In this document: positions 52,316 to 63,249 of the stretch, piece after piece | Layout: each line of letters opens with the position of its first letter | How positions within the stretch are numbered: the stretch's first letter is position 1 | NCBI GenBank assembly: GCA_020746995.1 | Contig: JAGPXD010000001.1 | Location: forward strand, 5,890,001-5,954,000 | From: Plectosphaerella cucumerina | Lineage: Eukaryota; Ascomycota; Sordariomycetes; Glomerellales; Plectosphaerellaceae | DNA length: 64,000 nucleotides | Reading direction: 5' to 3' | Position numbers and translations under genes: made by a program | Notes under the pieces: model-generated | Databases searched by the model: none | Told to the model about the DNA's origin: nothing | Seen by the model: only the letters and a program-made list of their open reading frames with translations

Positions 52316-54712
52316 ATGGCTTCGTCTCCGGAACGGCTGAACGTCATTGCCCTCATCTCCGGCGGCAAGGACAGCTTCTTCTCGGCCCTCCACTGCTCGC
52401 TCCACGGCCACAGTCTCGTGGCGCTGGCTAATCTGTTCCCGGCCCCAGATGCCGTCGCTGGACGAGATGGTGCATCTCAGCCCGTTGAGACCCAGGTCAT
52501 CCATCCCCATGAGGCCACCGCCGAAACGGGCCCGAATGCCGACGACACCGATCTCAATAGCTTCATGTACCAGACCGTGGGCCACCAACTGATCCCACTG
52601 TACGCTGCCGCCACCGGTCTGCCCCTCTACCGCCAGCCCATCAGGGGCGGCGCGAGGGACGAGGGACGCGACTACGATGCCCATGGCCCGGTCACCACCA
52701 CCGAGGCAGATGTCGATGAGACGGAGAGCATGGTCCCGCTGCTACGGGCTGTCATAAAGGACCACCCCGAGGCCAACGCCCTCTGCGCCGGCGCTATCCT
52801 GTCGACCTACCAGCGCACCCGGGTCGAGTCGGTCGCTCTCCGTCTCGGCCTGACGCCCCTCGCCTACCTCTGGAAGTTTCCCGTGCTGCCGCCCCCGGGC
52901 CCCGGACTCCCACGCGAGGACGCCCAGCTCCTCCTGGACATGGCCGCCGCCGGCCTAGACGCCCGCGTCATCAAGGTCGCCAGCGCAGGGCTCGACGAGG
53001 ACTTCCTCTGGGAGAGGGTGAGCGGCGCGCGGGGCGTGGCGAGGATCAAGAAGGCGCTGCGCCGGTTTGGTACCGCTGAGGGCTCGGTGCTCGGCGAGGG
53101 TGGCGAGTTTGAGACGATTGTCGTCGATGGGCCGGCATCGCTGTTCAAGCAACGGATCGTCGTGCCGGATGGCGAGACGAGCGTCGTCAAGGAAGGCGGC
53201 GGCACTTCGTGGTTGAGCATCCGTAAGGCCAGGCTTGAAGACAAGGCCGGTAACAGTGAGGAGGCTGAGGCGGGATCCATTCGAGTGCCGGAGTTGCTGG
53301 ATCAGAGGTTCCAAGCCGTTGCCGACGCTCTAAGAAACGAGGACGATGCACAAAGCCAGATGGAGAGTGCTGTCACGAGAACGAGTCTACAGGTGCCTGC
53401 CGAGGTTGTACCAAGGCAGGACTTGTATTGGACGGTCTCTCGCCAGCACTCATCGGGTGTCTCGATTGAGGAGGAAACCCGTGGCCTTGTCGAGGAAATT
53501 CAAAATCTCCTCAAAGACCGCCCGAACCCCTTGCCCACAACAGCCATCACCAACACAATCATCATCCTGCGGCGCATGGCAGACTTTCCAGCCATCAACA
53601 CCATCTATGCCCGTCTGTTCAAGCATCCGAACCCACCCTCGAGGGTCACCATCTCCTGTGGGGATCTGCTGCCCGAGGGCAGCAACATTGCGATTCATCT
53701 GACAGTTCGCGACGATCTCAAGCCGAGCGACCGCAAGGGGCTCCATGTCCAGTCTCGCTCGTACTGGGCTCCGGCCAACATTGGCCCGTACAGCCAGTCC
53801 ATCGACGTCCCTCTCTTCGCCACCCGGCAGCCAGGACAGGATAACGACAAGCCGACGTCATCCGCCGGAGCCCGGGTGCTGGCCATCGCGGGGCAGATTC
53901 CTCTCTGGCCTGCAACCATGGTCATCCCTCCCGAGGTCGACGTAACGCTACAGATCGTCCTATCGCTGCAGCACCTCTGGCGAATCGGCGTGGACCAAAA
54001 GGTACAGCTCTGGAGCAGCGCAGTGGCATACTTCCCCCGCGCGTCGTCGTCAGAGGAGATGCGTCGGCAGGGCGTCATTGCGGCCAAGGCGTGGGAGCAG
54101 GCACACAGGTTCAGCACGGACGAAGAGGACGACGACGAGACTGGGCCGGACCTGTGGGACCGGACGCATAACCCGCAATATATGACCTTTGGCGGTGCTG
54201 ACGCCGGGGCCGGGATCGAGGGGCAGCTGCCGGACTGGGGCGTCTTTCGGGGTTCCAGCCGGCCGGTGCCGCCATTCTTCGCGGTTGAGGTCGAGGAGCT
54301 CCCTCGGCAGTCTGGAGTTGAATGGCATGCTCACGCCGGCCTGGCGGGTCTCGAGGACGCCTCGGCCGAGGTTGTGGAGCATGCGGCTCCTTCCGTGGCG
54401 GGAGCAAGCGTTTCGCATACCATGGTCGCCGACGTGCCCGTCCGGAGTATCGTGTCGTTGGAAGCGGTCGAGGGCCAGGAGCCGAAGTCGCCGGGCGAGC
54501 TGGTAGACACCATGTCGAGGATATATGCTGAGTCCACTGGAGCCTCTGGCGGTCAGGCAAGACCATACTTGGTTTACCTTCAAGTGGCACCGGGGACCTC
54601 GCCGGTAGTGATCGGCTCCGCGGCTACGGCAGTGGTGCCCTGCCGGTCCATCTGGTCGGGTCGGGGCCGGCCGGTTGCAGCGCTTGGGCTGTTCAGTGCC
54701 ATGTCGCGGTGA
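52316..54712 (+). CDS. DPH6: Diphthine-ammonia ligase with C-terminal Rid/YjgF domains
   Basis: Intronless frame of 798 residues. Dph6 carries out the last step of diphthamide synthesis, the ATP-dependent amidation of diphthine on elongation factor 2 in the cytosol. The N-terminal ATP-pyrophosphatase domain has the SGGKDS loop at residues 15-20, SFMYQTVGHQL, LYRQPIRGG, LTPLAYLW, VASAGLDEDFL and the LGEGGEFETIVVDGP motif near residue 265. From about residue 355 to the end come two Rid/YjgF-like domains (YWAPANIGPYSQSIDVPL is the start signature of the second), as in yeast Dph6 and unlike the short human form. The second domain carries an acidic insert (DEEDDDETGP). The ATG at 52316 has a perfect CACCATGG context; the longer upstream frame begins at a non-ATG codon. 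Slightly longer than the yeast protein. Confidence 0.94.
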   Translation: MASSPERLNVIALISGGKDSFFSALHCSLHGHSLVALANLFPAPDAVAGRDGASQPVETQVIHPHEATAETGPNADDTDLNSFMYQTVGHQLIPLYAAATGLPLYRQPIRGGARDEGRDYDAHGPVTTTEADVDETESMVPLLRAVIKDHPEANALCAGAILSTYQRTRVESVALRLGLTPLAYLWKFPVLPPPGPGLPREDAQLLLDMAAAGLDARVIKVASAGLDEDFLWERVSGARGVARIKKALRRFGTAEGSVLGEGGEFETIVVDGPASLFKQRIVVPDGETSVVKEGGGTSWLSIRKARLEDKAGNSEEAEAGSIRVPELLDQRFQAVADALRNEDDAQSQMESAVTRTSLQVPAEVVPRQDLYWTVSRQHSSGVSIEEETRGLVEEIQNLLKDRPNPLPTTAITNTIIILRRMADFPAINTIYARLFKHPNPPSRVTISCGDLLPEGSNIAIHLTVRDDLKPSDRKGLHVQSRSYWAPANIGPYSQSIDVPLFATRQPGQDNDKPTSSAGARVLAIAGQIPLWPATMVIPPEVDVTLQIVLSLQHLWRIGVDQKVQLWSSAVAYFPRASSSEEMRRQGVIAAKAWEQAHRFSTDEEDDDETGPDLWDRTHNPQYMTFGGADAGAGIEGQLPDWGVFRGSSRPVPPFFAVEVEELPRQSGVEWHAHAGLAGLEDASAEVVEHAAPSVAGASVSHTMVADVPVRSIVSLEAVEGQEPKSPGELVDTMSRIYAESTGASGGQARPYLVYLQVAPGTSPVVIGSAATAVVPCRSIWSGRGRPVAALGLFSAMSR

Positions 54713-55482
54713 CGCGGCGTGGGATCTGCCATTTCCTGTGGCTTATAAGATGGTCAAAAGACAGTGACTTCCATCTATACATGACCTGTGTGCTCTATGC
54801 ATGCAAGAAGTGGTAAATGTTCCGGCTGTCGGTGTGATGTACTTGATCAGGTGACCGCCGTTGAAGCCCGAGAGAGAATGATGGTCGCCGAATGCAGGCC
54901 GAGTCAGTGGGGTCGGTCATGGGGTCCTTTTTTCCCGCCAATTCTGGGGAAGGGCATAAGCCTTGGACTCGGTCGCAGCTTCCCAGATTTCGGGGCATCC
55001 TCTCATCACCATCGACGACCCGCCATCTCATCGCGAATATCACGACATCTACAAACTCACACCTTGGGCCACACCTCTGGCGTCATTCCCTCCCGGCCGA
55101 CGTCCCGTCTCCTCCACCCCACGCAGCTGCGGCTCAGGGTCCCCATCCGCCCCTCCCGTCTGGAGCAATAAGCTTTCGCGCGACTCGAGCTCGTGCGATC
55201 ACGTCAGAGCACCCTGGTCGCACGACGGCGTCCGTCGTCGCCGCCAACACCATCCACCTGGTAGAGAGCACAGAGGGGGGCTCATTGTCCAGTCGGCTTC
55301 CTTGCCCCCGAACGTTTGCGCTCCCTCTCTCAAACCCTGTGCCTGCGCTCCCAAGCCGCCGGAGAAACGCAATTGAGGGGCGCCCGCTCGCCAGCTCAGC
55401 TCGTCGAGAGGCCGAGACCCCCGCGCGGCAGATCACTTCATCTCCATCCGATCCGGACCTTGCTGCTACCGCCAGCGAGAGC
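54713..55482. promoter_or_regulatory. Intergenic between DPH6 and the DUF202 gene
   Basis: 770 nt containing the DPH6 3' flank and the probable promoter and leader of the next gene. A longer in-frame ATG at 54892 could extend the DUF202 protein by 197 residues, but that stretch looks like leader sequence (low-complexity, rich in Ser, Pro and Arg) and I place the start at 55483. Confidence 0.45.
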
Positions 55483-56905
55483 ATGGCGGCACCCCGGCAG
55501 GATCAGGGCCACGCGCCGCCCTCCCCACCCGGCGCAGGACTCGGCATCAACAGCAGATCGACCCAGCCGTCCCAGCCGTCATCGCCGCGGGTTGACAGGA
55601 ACGTCTCCTTCGATCAAGACAGCATCCGCCGCACGTCCTCGAGGCCGAGACGCCAGAGCACCGGCGAACGTATCGAAGAGCTCCTAGAGGTATGTCGTCT
55701 GTCGCTGTCGTCGCCGTTCTTTTCTCGCCGTGCCGGAACATTGTTGTCTCCTCGGCCTGTGAATGTCCGCGAGTCCCCTCTCCTCTCGCGTGAGAGACAT
55801 TGAAGTCTCGGCGCCGCATACCCTGGGGGTCTCGACCGTTCTTTTTCGTCTCTTGTCGTAGAACCAACGTCTTCCCCATTTTCGCCCCCCTCCGACTTGC
55901 CCAGCTTCCTCACTTCCTCCCGTCGAAGGCGCAATGGGCTCGTCACTCCTCTCTTCCACCCTTCACCCCGTAGCTGACCTTCGATGCGTGCCCGTGACAG
56001 ATCGGACGACTTCGCTCAGCAGCATCCATGGGCAACGCCAACTCCACTGCCGAAGGGCCAGGCTCGGACGGCCGAGCCGTCGTCGACAACAGCCGAGGCA
56101 ACGATGCCTACAGCAGCGCTGATGAGCACACTGGCATCGTCATGCGTGGACCGGACCGGAACTATCAGACCATGAACTCGCTCGGCGACGACATCGACGG
56201 CGACGTCGGCGGCAAGAACGGCAGACCCCGACCCCGGAGGTCCGCCGCCAGCAGCAGACAGTCGGCTGCCAGCTCGAGAACGGAGCTGCCGCCACCAGCA
56301 GAAGACTCGGGCGAGGAGCGGCCGGGTCGAGAGCCAGCCACTGGAGGCGGCGGCGGCGGCCCGCGGCGACGGGATCGGAAGAGGAAGGCCAAGAACAAGA
56401 CGTGGCACAAGGGCGTGCTGTCGCACTTTGCCAGCATCGAGCTGGAGAACAAGGGGAGCGTCGCCCGCGACCACTTGGCGCTGGGTAAGTGTTTGCCGGC
56501 GCGCTCATGCCCACACATCCTCCATGTCATCATGAGCTGACCCTGCGTCACACAGAACGCACCTTCCTCGCGTGGCTCCGTACATCCCTCGCCTTCGCCA
56601 GCATCGGCATCGCCGTCACCCAGCTCTTCCGTCTCAACACTTCGCTTTCCGAGGGCGGCGAAAACTCGGGCGACGTCACGCTGCGACGGCTCGGCAAGCC
56701 TCTGGGAGCGACGTTCCTGGGCATCAGCATCCTCATCCTCTTCCTCGGCTACCACCGCTACTTCAACGCGCAACGGTGGATCATCGCCGGCAAATTCCCC
56801 GCCAGCCGGGGCACCATCATTGCCGTGGCTTTTGTCGCGTTTGCCGTCATGATGGCGAGTCTTGTCGTTGTCATCGTGGTGCATCCACGGCCGAGGGCGG
56901 TGTAG
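55483..56905 (+). CDS. DUF202 membrane protein (YidH/VTC1-like) with disordered N-terminus
   Basis: Predicted 346-residue protein with exons 55483-55689, 56001-56484 and 56556-56905; the first intron is 311 nt. Residues 1-215 are disordered and basic, with poly-Gly and Arg-rich stretches. The C-terminal part is a DUF202 domain: it opens with an ARDHLALERTFLAWLRTSLA motif, formed across intron 2 and holding the conserved RT(S)LA arginine, followed by three hydrophobic helices. Relatives include the VTC1 subunit of the vacuolar polyphosphate polymerase, but this protein lacks other VTC parts, so I only infer a membrane location. Start choice between ATG 55483 and upstream or downstream (56028) methionines is uncertain; the phase-0 splice joining EELLE to IGRLRSAAS supports the two-exon N-terminus. 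Confidence 0.85.
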
Positions 56906-57576
56906 GCGGCGTAGGGTGGTGGCAGCCAGGAAGGACGAAACTTTGGATAGCAACAGCAGCATCTTCGGGCCTAATATACCTATTTGTATACCTACACTTG
57001 GACTGACGCGCGCCTACGGCATGTTAGTGCTTCGAGCTTGACGAGGAGGTTACCTAATAGCCGAGATGCCAGCTGCTCGCGGAGCAAGACATCGTGAGCG
57101 TGCTTGGTGGATTTGACGATAACGTAATGGGATGATGGATGTTGGAAGAGTTGAGGTTGACCAGTGGAGCTACTGAGTTCAGTTTTTGGATCTTGGGCAT
57201 ATCGGTTTTTTGGATATCCATCGTCTACCGACCACGAGCAAACACGACTCGGAGACACTTTACGAGCAAGTGACGTCACATGACGGGCTGTTCAACCTCC
57301 AAATCCATCCATCATCTCCAAATCAGCAGGGGCCCCTTCTTCGGTTCCTGCAGATATCTGCTTTTCCTCCGTCCAATCCGATTGATCTCGGATCTTTGCA
57401 TCACAGGGCCCGAATCGCGGCAGTAAAACGAGGTGCTGCACCGCGGCGGCAGGCAATCGGAAAGCGGGGGAGGGGCAACCGAAAACCACGACCTGTCAAC
57501 CACCACCACCGAAATCTCACACACCCATATCGGGCACGCTCGCTACTATCGGATCGGACACCACGCGCCGCCCAAC
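56906..57576. promoter_or_regulatory. Intergenic, helicase promoter
   Basis: 671 nt between the DUF202 gene and the helicase gene, both plus strand. Slightly AT-richer around 56980-57200. No coding frame is supported; the in-frame stretch upstream of ATG 57577 is short and begins with a non-ATG codon. Confidence 0.4.
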
Positions 57577-60029
57577 ATGGCCCCTGAAGCCCTGTCCGTC
57601 CCCCTCTTCGCATCCACCCAGCTCGCCCTGCTGGCCGACGAGCTCGCCGCCGAGGTCCAGTCCTCCGCCGCCCTCATCGCAGACCACACCCCCACGGCCC
57701 TGCAGCGCGGCGGCCTCGCCCTGACCAATCTTACAGTCGGCTCCCGCCGCACCGGCCTCGGCGGTCGCACCGTGCTCGAGCTCGAGCCAGACCCGGCCGT
57801 CAACTCCGGCCCCGAGCTCCCCGAACACGGCCTCCGTCCCGGCGACATCGTCCTCGTCGCCGATCAGCCCGCCGGCAGCGCCAAGAAGCGCGAGGTCAAG
57901 GAGCTCGAGCGCAAGGGTGCCCGTGCAGTTGTCACTCGGGTGCGTCGTGAGTCTGTCGGCGTTGCACTTGATGATGGTCGTGGCGCTGGCGAGGAGAAGG
58001 ACGAGGTCGACTTTGGGCCCAGGGTGTGGATCGTCAAGCTGGCTGATGAGGTGACGTATAAGCGGTGAGACTGCCGTCGAAATAGTGACATCAGCAGAGA
58101 CTGACACCGGTTAGCATGAACCAGACCATGGAATCCCTTCGCAGGATGCACGAGGCCGAGTACTCGAGCTTCATGCGTGTGCTTTTCGGCCTCAGCAGCC
58201 CCTCGCCCGTGCCTGCGGATCTGGCATCTGAGCCAGAGCTGGCCAAGATCGACTGGATCGACCCGACGCTCAACGACTCTCAGAAGGATGCCATCCGCTT
58301 CGCCCTGGCCTCAAGAGAGGTCGCCCTCATTCATGGCCCGCCGGGGGTAGGTCCAGACCAATCTCGAGCTCGGAACACCCACTGACGCCAGGCAGACCGG
58401 CAAAACACACACTCTCATCGAGCTCATCCTGCAGCTCACCAAGCGTGACCTCCGCGTCCTCGTGTGCGGCCCCTCCAACATCTCCGTCGACAACATCGTC
58501 GAGCGCCTAGCCCCCCACAAGGTCCCCCTCGTGCGCCTCGGCCATCCTGCACGCCTCCTGCCCTCCGTCCTCGCCCACTCTCTCGACGTCCTGACCCAGA
58601 CATCCAATGCCGGCGCCATCGTTCGAGACGTCCGCGCAGAGATGGACGCCAAACAAACCTCGATACGCAAGGCCCGCAACGGTCGAGAGCGGCGCGCCAT
58701 CTACGCCGAACTCAAGACCCTCCGGAAGGAGTACCGCGAGCGCGAAAAGGGGTGCCTTCATACCCTCATCGCCGGCTCAAAGGTCGTCTGCGCCACCCTG
58801 CATGGCGCCGGCGGCTTCCAGCTGCGTAACCAAAAGTTCGACGTCGTCATCATAGACGAGGCAAGCCAGGCTCTTGAGGCCCAGTGTTGGGTGCCACTGC
58901 TGAGGGCTACCAAGGCCGTGTGCGCCGGCGACCACCTCCAGCTTCCTCCGACGATTCAGTCTCTCAATAGCAAGACCAAGGCTGCTAAGAAGACCGTCAA
59001 GGACCCCAACGGCGAAGCTTCGCCGCCAACAATCAAGGGCATGACGCTGGAGCGGACCTTGTTCGACCGCCTGCTCTCCCTTCATGGACCCTCCATCAAG
59101 CGAATGTTGACAACGCAATACCGAATGCACGAGAACATCATGCGCTTCCCCTCTGACGAGCTCTATGAGGGAAAGCTCATCGCTGCCGAAGCCGTCAAGG
59201 CGCGCCTTCTCAAGGACCTCCCCTACGAAGTCGCGGACACCGAGGATACCAACGAACCCCTGATCTTCATCGACACGCAGGGGGGCGACTTTCCCGAGAA
59301 GAACGAGGATGACGACAGCGACAGCGTCAAGAAGGCGAGGTTCAGCCTCAACAGCGAGAGCAAAAGCAACTACATGGAGGCTGCCGTGGTCAAACAGCAC
59401 GTCCGCCGCCTGGTGGAGACCGGCGTGAACCCCGAAGACATTGCCGTCGTCACACCATACAACGCACAGGTTAGTCTCCGTCCCATCTTATCCCTTGACG
59501 ATACGGATGGAGGAGCCTCCAGGCTTCCCACGTTGATGCCCGATCGTCTGATGTCCCGGATCTGGCTCACGGCACTGACATGAGGTGAAAATAAAGCTCG
59601 GGCTGTTGTCGTCACTCAAGGAGAAGTTCCCTGGCATTGAGCTGGGGTCCGTTGACGGGTTCCAGGGTCGAGAGAAGGAGGCGGTCATCGTCAGCCTCGT
59701 GCGCAGCAACGCGCAAGGGGAGGTCGGCTTCCTGGGCGAGAAGCGCCGTCTGAACGGTGAGTCTGCAGTCGGGAGGTCCAGGCCCGCATGAAGTTAATGC
59801 AGTGTTGCAGTGGCCATGACACGTCCCAGGCGTTCTCTGACCGTGGTCGGCGACTCGGACACAGTCAAGAAGTAAGTGATGGCCCGCGGCCCTATCCGGA
59901 CTTGTGTGTGTGCTGATTTCAACGTCGTGCAGGGGCAGCTCCTTCCTGAAGAGGTGGATGGACTATCTCGAGGAGAACGCCGACCTTCGATATCCGGATC
60001 TGGATTCCATTCATCAAGAAGAGACATGA
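57577..60029 (+). CDS. hcs1: UPF1-like superfamily 1 helicase, IGHMBP2/Hcs1 type
   Basis: Predicted 703-residue ATP-dependent 5'-to-3' DNA/RNA helicase, the family of yeast Hcs1 (DNA polymerase alpha-associated helicase A) and human IGHMBP2. Exons are 57577-58064, 58115-58346, 58396-59469, 59597-59756, 59811-59871 and 59933-60029. An N-terminal beta-barrel region is followed by LNDSQKDAIRFAL (Q motif) and the Walker A motif GPPG-TGKT at residues 237-244, split exactly between G240 and T241 by intron 2. Then come the Walker B DEAS box in VVIIDEASQAL, GDHLQLPPT, TTQYRMHENI, VDGFQGREKEAVIVSLVRSN and AMTRPRRSLTVVGD. All helicase motifs are intact. The zinc-finger and R3H domains of animal IGHMBP2 are absent, as in other fungi. 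The protein ends shortly after DYLEENADLRYPD. Confidence 0.94.
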
Positions 60030-63000
60030 AGGGGATCCTCATGACGTCACGGAGATCATGCCGTCGCCCCAAAGGAGCTGGCGTCCTCCCTCTTGTCAAT
60101 GCAAGTTGACAGGCCGGCCGCGGCGCATGAGCCTGGAAATGGGACATGGCTGCGGGCAGCGGCGGATCCGAGGGACGAACCGTTGGGGGAGCTCTGGGAA
60201 CCCGCCGGCCAGCCGTCCGCGGGGAAGGGATCTCTGGTTGAGGATGGGCAGATATTCTCCGACATGATGCTGCGAACCTGACCGAGCGGCAGCGGACTTC
60301 TTCGCCTACACCTGTACAGTAAGCAGCTGCACCTTTCCCTGGCGGGCGCCCCCGTCGCCTCGGAGTGACGGCATCTCCAGACTCCAATGCTCCGCGGGGC
60401 CGAGTGGCAGGAGGGGATGCGCAGGGTGTTACGGCCGGGGTCGAGGCCGCCGCCGCCGGACAGGAACGCACTCGCACAACCAACCCTGACCCTTGCTCCC
60501 GTTTCAGGTTCACGGGTCATCGCTGTATGGAAAGGATGGCACCGCCCGTGCCACCCCTGTCGTGCTCCCTCCCACCCGTGGAATATCTCCTAAGGAGGCG
60601 TCCCTTTTTTCCGATGACAGAGGTACGTGTTCCTGGCAAGCCATCTATTGTGTGACGGGCCAACGGCGCGCCGCAGTTGGCCGAGTGCAGATGCAGTGGA
60701 CGCGCCGAGGATCGCCACGGGATATGCATGTATGCAAGACCGCCGAGGGCCCCGAGACGCTGACAGTGCCGACCTCGTAAAAGCTGAGACACAGGTAACG
60801 CGGAGAGCAGGGCACTGCATCATGTCGAGCTTCGGAGGCAGTAGAGCGCACCAACAGAGCAGGCCATGTCCCAGCCGCAATGCTGTGTCCCGTGGGTATG
60901 GTACGGAAGCGAAATGTTGACGGCACGAGATGGTCCCGTGATTGAGCAAGATGCGGCTTCGCAGCGCCCGCGTTACATATTATGGCGCAGGGTTGAGAAG
61001 GGATATTGACGGGTGATCATAATGGGGCCCCTTCTCTATATGACACTCCCGCCCGGTTCGTCATTCTCGGAGATCAAACCGTGGGCAGACAGACCGGGGG
61101 ATCCGTGCCTAGGGCGAGGCGGCACTGCGGCAGGCTGGCATCGGGGGTCGCGATGCTACTTAGTCGGCGACCTTTGTCGGGTTCAGTGGTTGCGCAGCAA
61201 ATAGCTACGGACGATTGAGGCATGGCTAGTGAGTACGAGTACGACAGGACGGAGAGAGAACATGGCGGCACATGTGGTCGGCGCAACGCAACACCAACGT
61301 AGGCACCATGTGCGGGCCGTCGTGGGAGATCGCACCATGACGCGCATGCACTTGCACTGGACGTACAAGCAAGTTGACGATGCGGTTGGCTCTCTCAAGT
61401 CCGTGGCGGCCGCAAGATCCAAAGCTGCATCGGCGCAACCAGGACGAATGGGTGCGCTGGGCGGGGATGTTGTTCATGGTGAGGCATCTGGCGGCGGCAT
61501 GGTTGCTTCTTCCCATGGGGAAGCTGCAATGCAACGCACGGGTCGATGCAGGCGCAGCCAACATGAAGAGAGGGAGAAGCAAAGTGTTGTGGTCAGAGCC
61601 CCGAATATCATGCCATTCCAGGCTTGCAGAAACGCCCAGGAGGAGGGGAAGACGCAGGCGCTGAGGGTCCGTGTGGTGTGTGGCTTGCAGTCTGTAGCTT
61701 TGACCTGGTAGGCTGTCAAGGGTCCTCTCTCGGTGGTGATGTGGTAAGGTCGCATTCGGAGGTGATTGACCAGAGCGTGAGGACAAGGGCGAGCGCGGGA
61801 GACGAGTCGTTCGTTTGATCGGCGCACCATGAGCCGTTGGGTCGGCGGCGGACTGGCGGGCTGGGTGTCAAGTCGGTCACCAGATAGGCGGCGCGGGGGC
61901 GCGGCGCGAGTCTTGCGAGGTTGTGGCTAGATCGCAGGAGCGGATGGCAAGATGGACAGGTCGGTCGATCTGACGGTTGCACCAGCTTCGCATGGCGGCG
62001 GAGAGCCACGTTTGTCGGTCGTCGGGTATCTTACGGCCAGGCCCCATCGTCCCAAGTCCAATCTCTCCATCGACGGCTCGAGGGCCAGGTCAAGGCAGCC
62101 AGATGGATTTTACCGAGGCCGCTATCGATGGCGCTAACGGACTGGTCGTTGCTCGCAGGTGCTGGGACAGATTTGGACGGATGGCAAGTCGGTCAGTGCG
62201 CCCTCTTGCTCGCTGTCTTGGGATTTTTCTTCGGGACGTTATCCGGATCTGGCGGTTGAGGCAGGCCTTGTGTGTCGTGTTCGGTGCAGGGGGTGCTCGA
62301 GCCGTGCTTGCGGCGTGCAGGCATCTGAGTGCTCGTAGGTTTGGAGTCGCGTCCTTGGTATTCTCCGACGCATCACATTTCGTCCCAGAATAGAGTGTGC
62401 GAGCGGAAGTGAGCGAAGGTCCCGCTGCGCCCAGAAGGGAGTCGATAAGGAGACGGGCGCGATGTTCCATCTGCCCATTTAGGCCAGACTGGCTGCAATT
62501 GAGCAGGTTAGGTGTCGTCTCTTTGGAGGAGAGAGTAAATGACTTGCTTACGGGTTGAAGCAGCGGACCTCGAGGACTGGACGGGAGTCGAGGGCCTCGG
62601 ATCGGGTTCAAGGCCATTGTTTCAACCGCGGGCGGCGACCAGGACGTCGCATGTCGCCCCTGTTCGATGGCCATGGCGAGTCTTGAGGCGGCCGGGGGCC
62701 CTGGGGACAGCACAGCAGTTCTTTCATCACTCATTTACAGGTTTCTGGGTGCTGGTGGTTCCTGCCGCCCTTCTGTTCGTTCACCTGTTCTCAGTGGAGA
62801 GAGTAGGAGCGACCCCGGACACCCCTGTTTCCCCACTCGCCCCGCCCTCTAGGGACAATTGCAGGGGGTCACCCCCTGTCACGGCGCCGCGCCGGACCTT
62901 AGCCCCTGCCTCGACAACCTGAACCACCACCGGTCGCTCCTGACTTTGCAGACCTGGAGCTTCGTTCCTCCCTAGCTTGCATCGATAGGCCGGCCTATGG

Positions 63001-63249
63001 TTCGCGTGTGATCACGCCGTCCACCCGTTGTGGTGTTGCATCGACCGCCCGATACAACGTCAAGCCCCGGCGCATCTGTCTGTGCCAACGGGCACTTTGC
63101 AGGCGAGGACGAGTCGAGCGAGGGTTGAGGGTGATGGATCCCCTCCTCCGGTCCCACGATGGATGCGAGCGGCCGGCGCAAAAGAGAGGGAGACGACGCG
63201 GGCGGACGAGCGACATGGAGCGATGGTACTGTAGGCATTTAATACTAGC
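60030..63249. other. Gene-poor flank downstream of the helicase gene
   Basis: About 3.2 kb without a supported gene. Directly after the helicase stop, codons in the same frame reopen from about 60045 to 60281 with a protein-like composition, behind two TGA codons; this may be a decayed or frameshifted tail, or chance. The remaining open frames overlap on both strands and resemble nothing. Confidence 0.4.
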
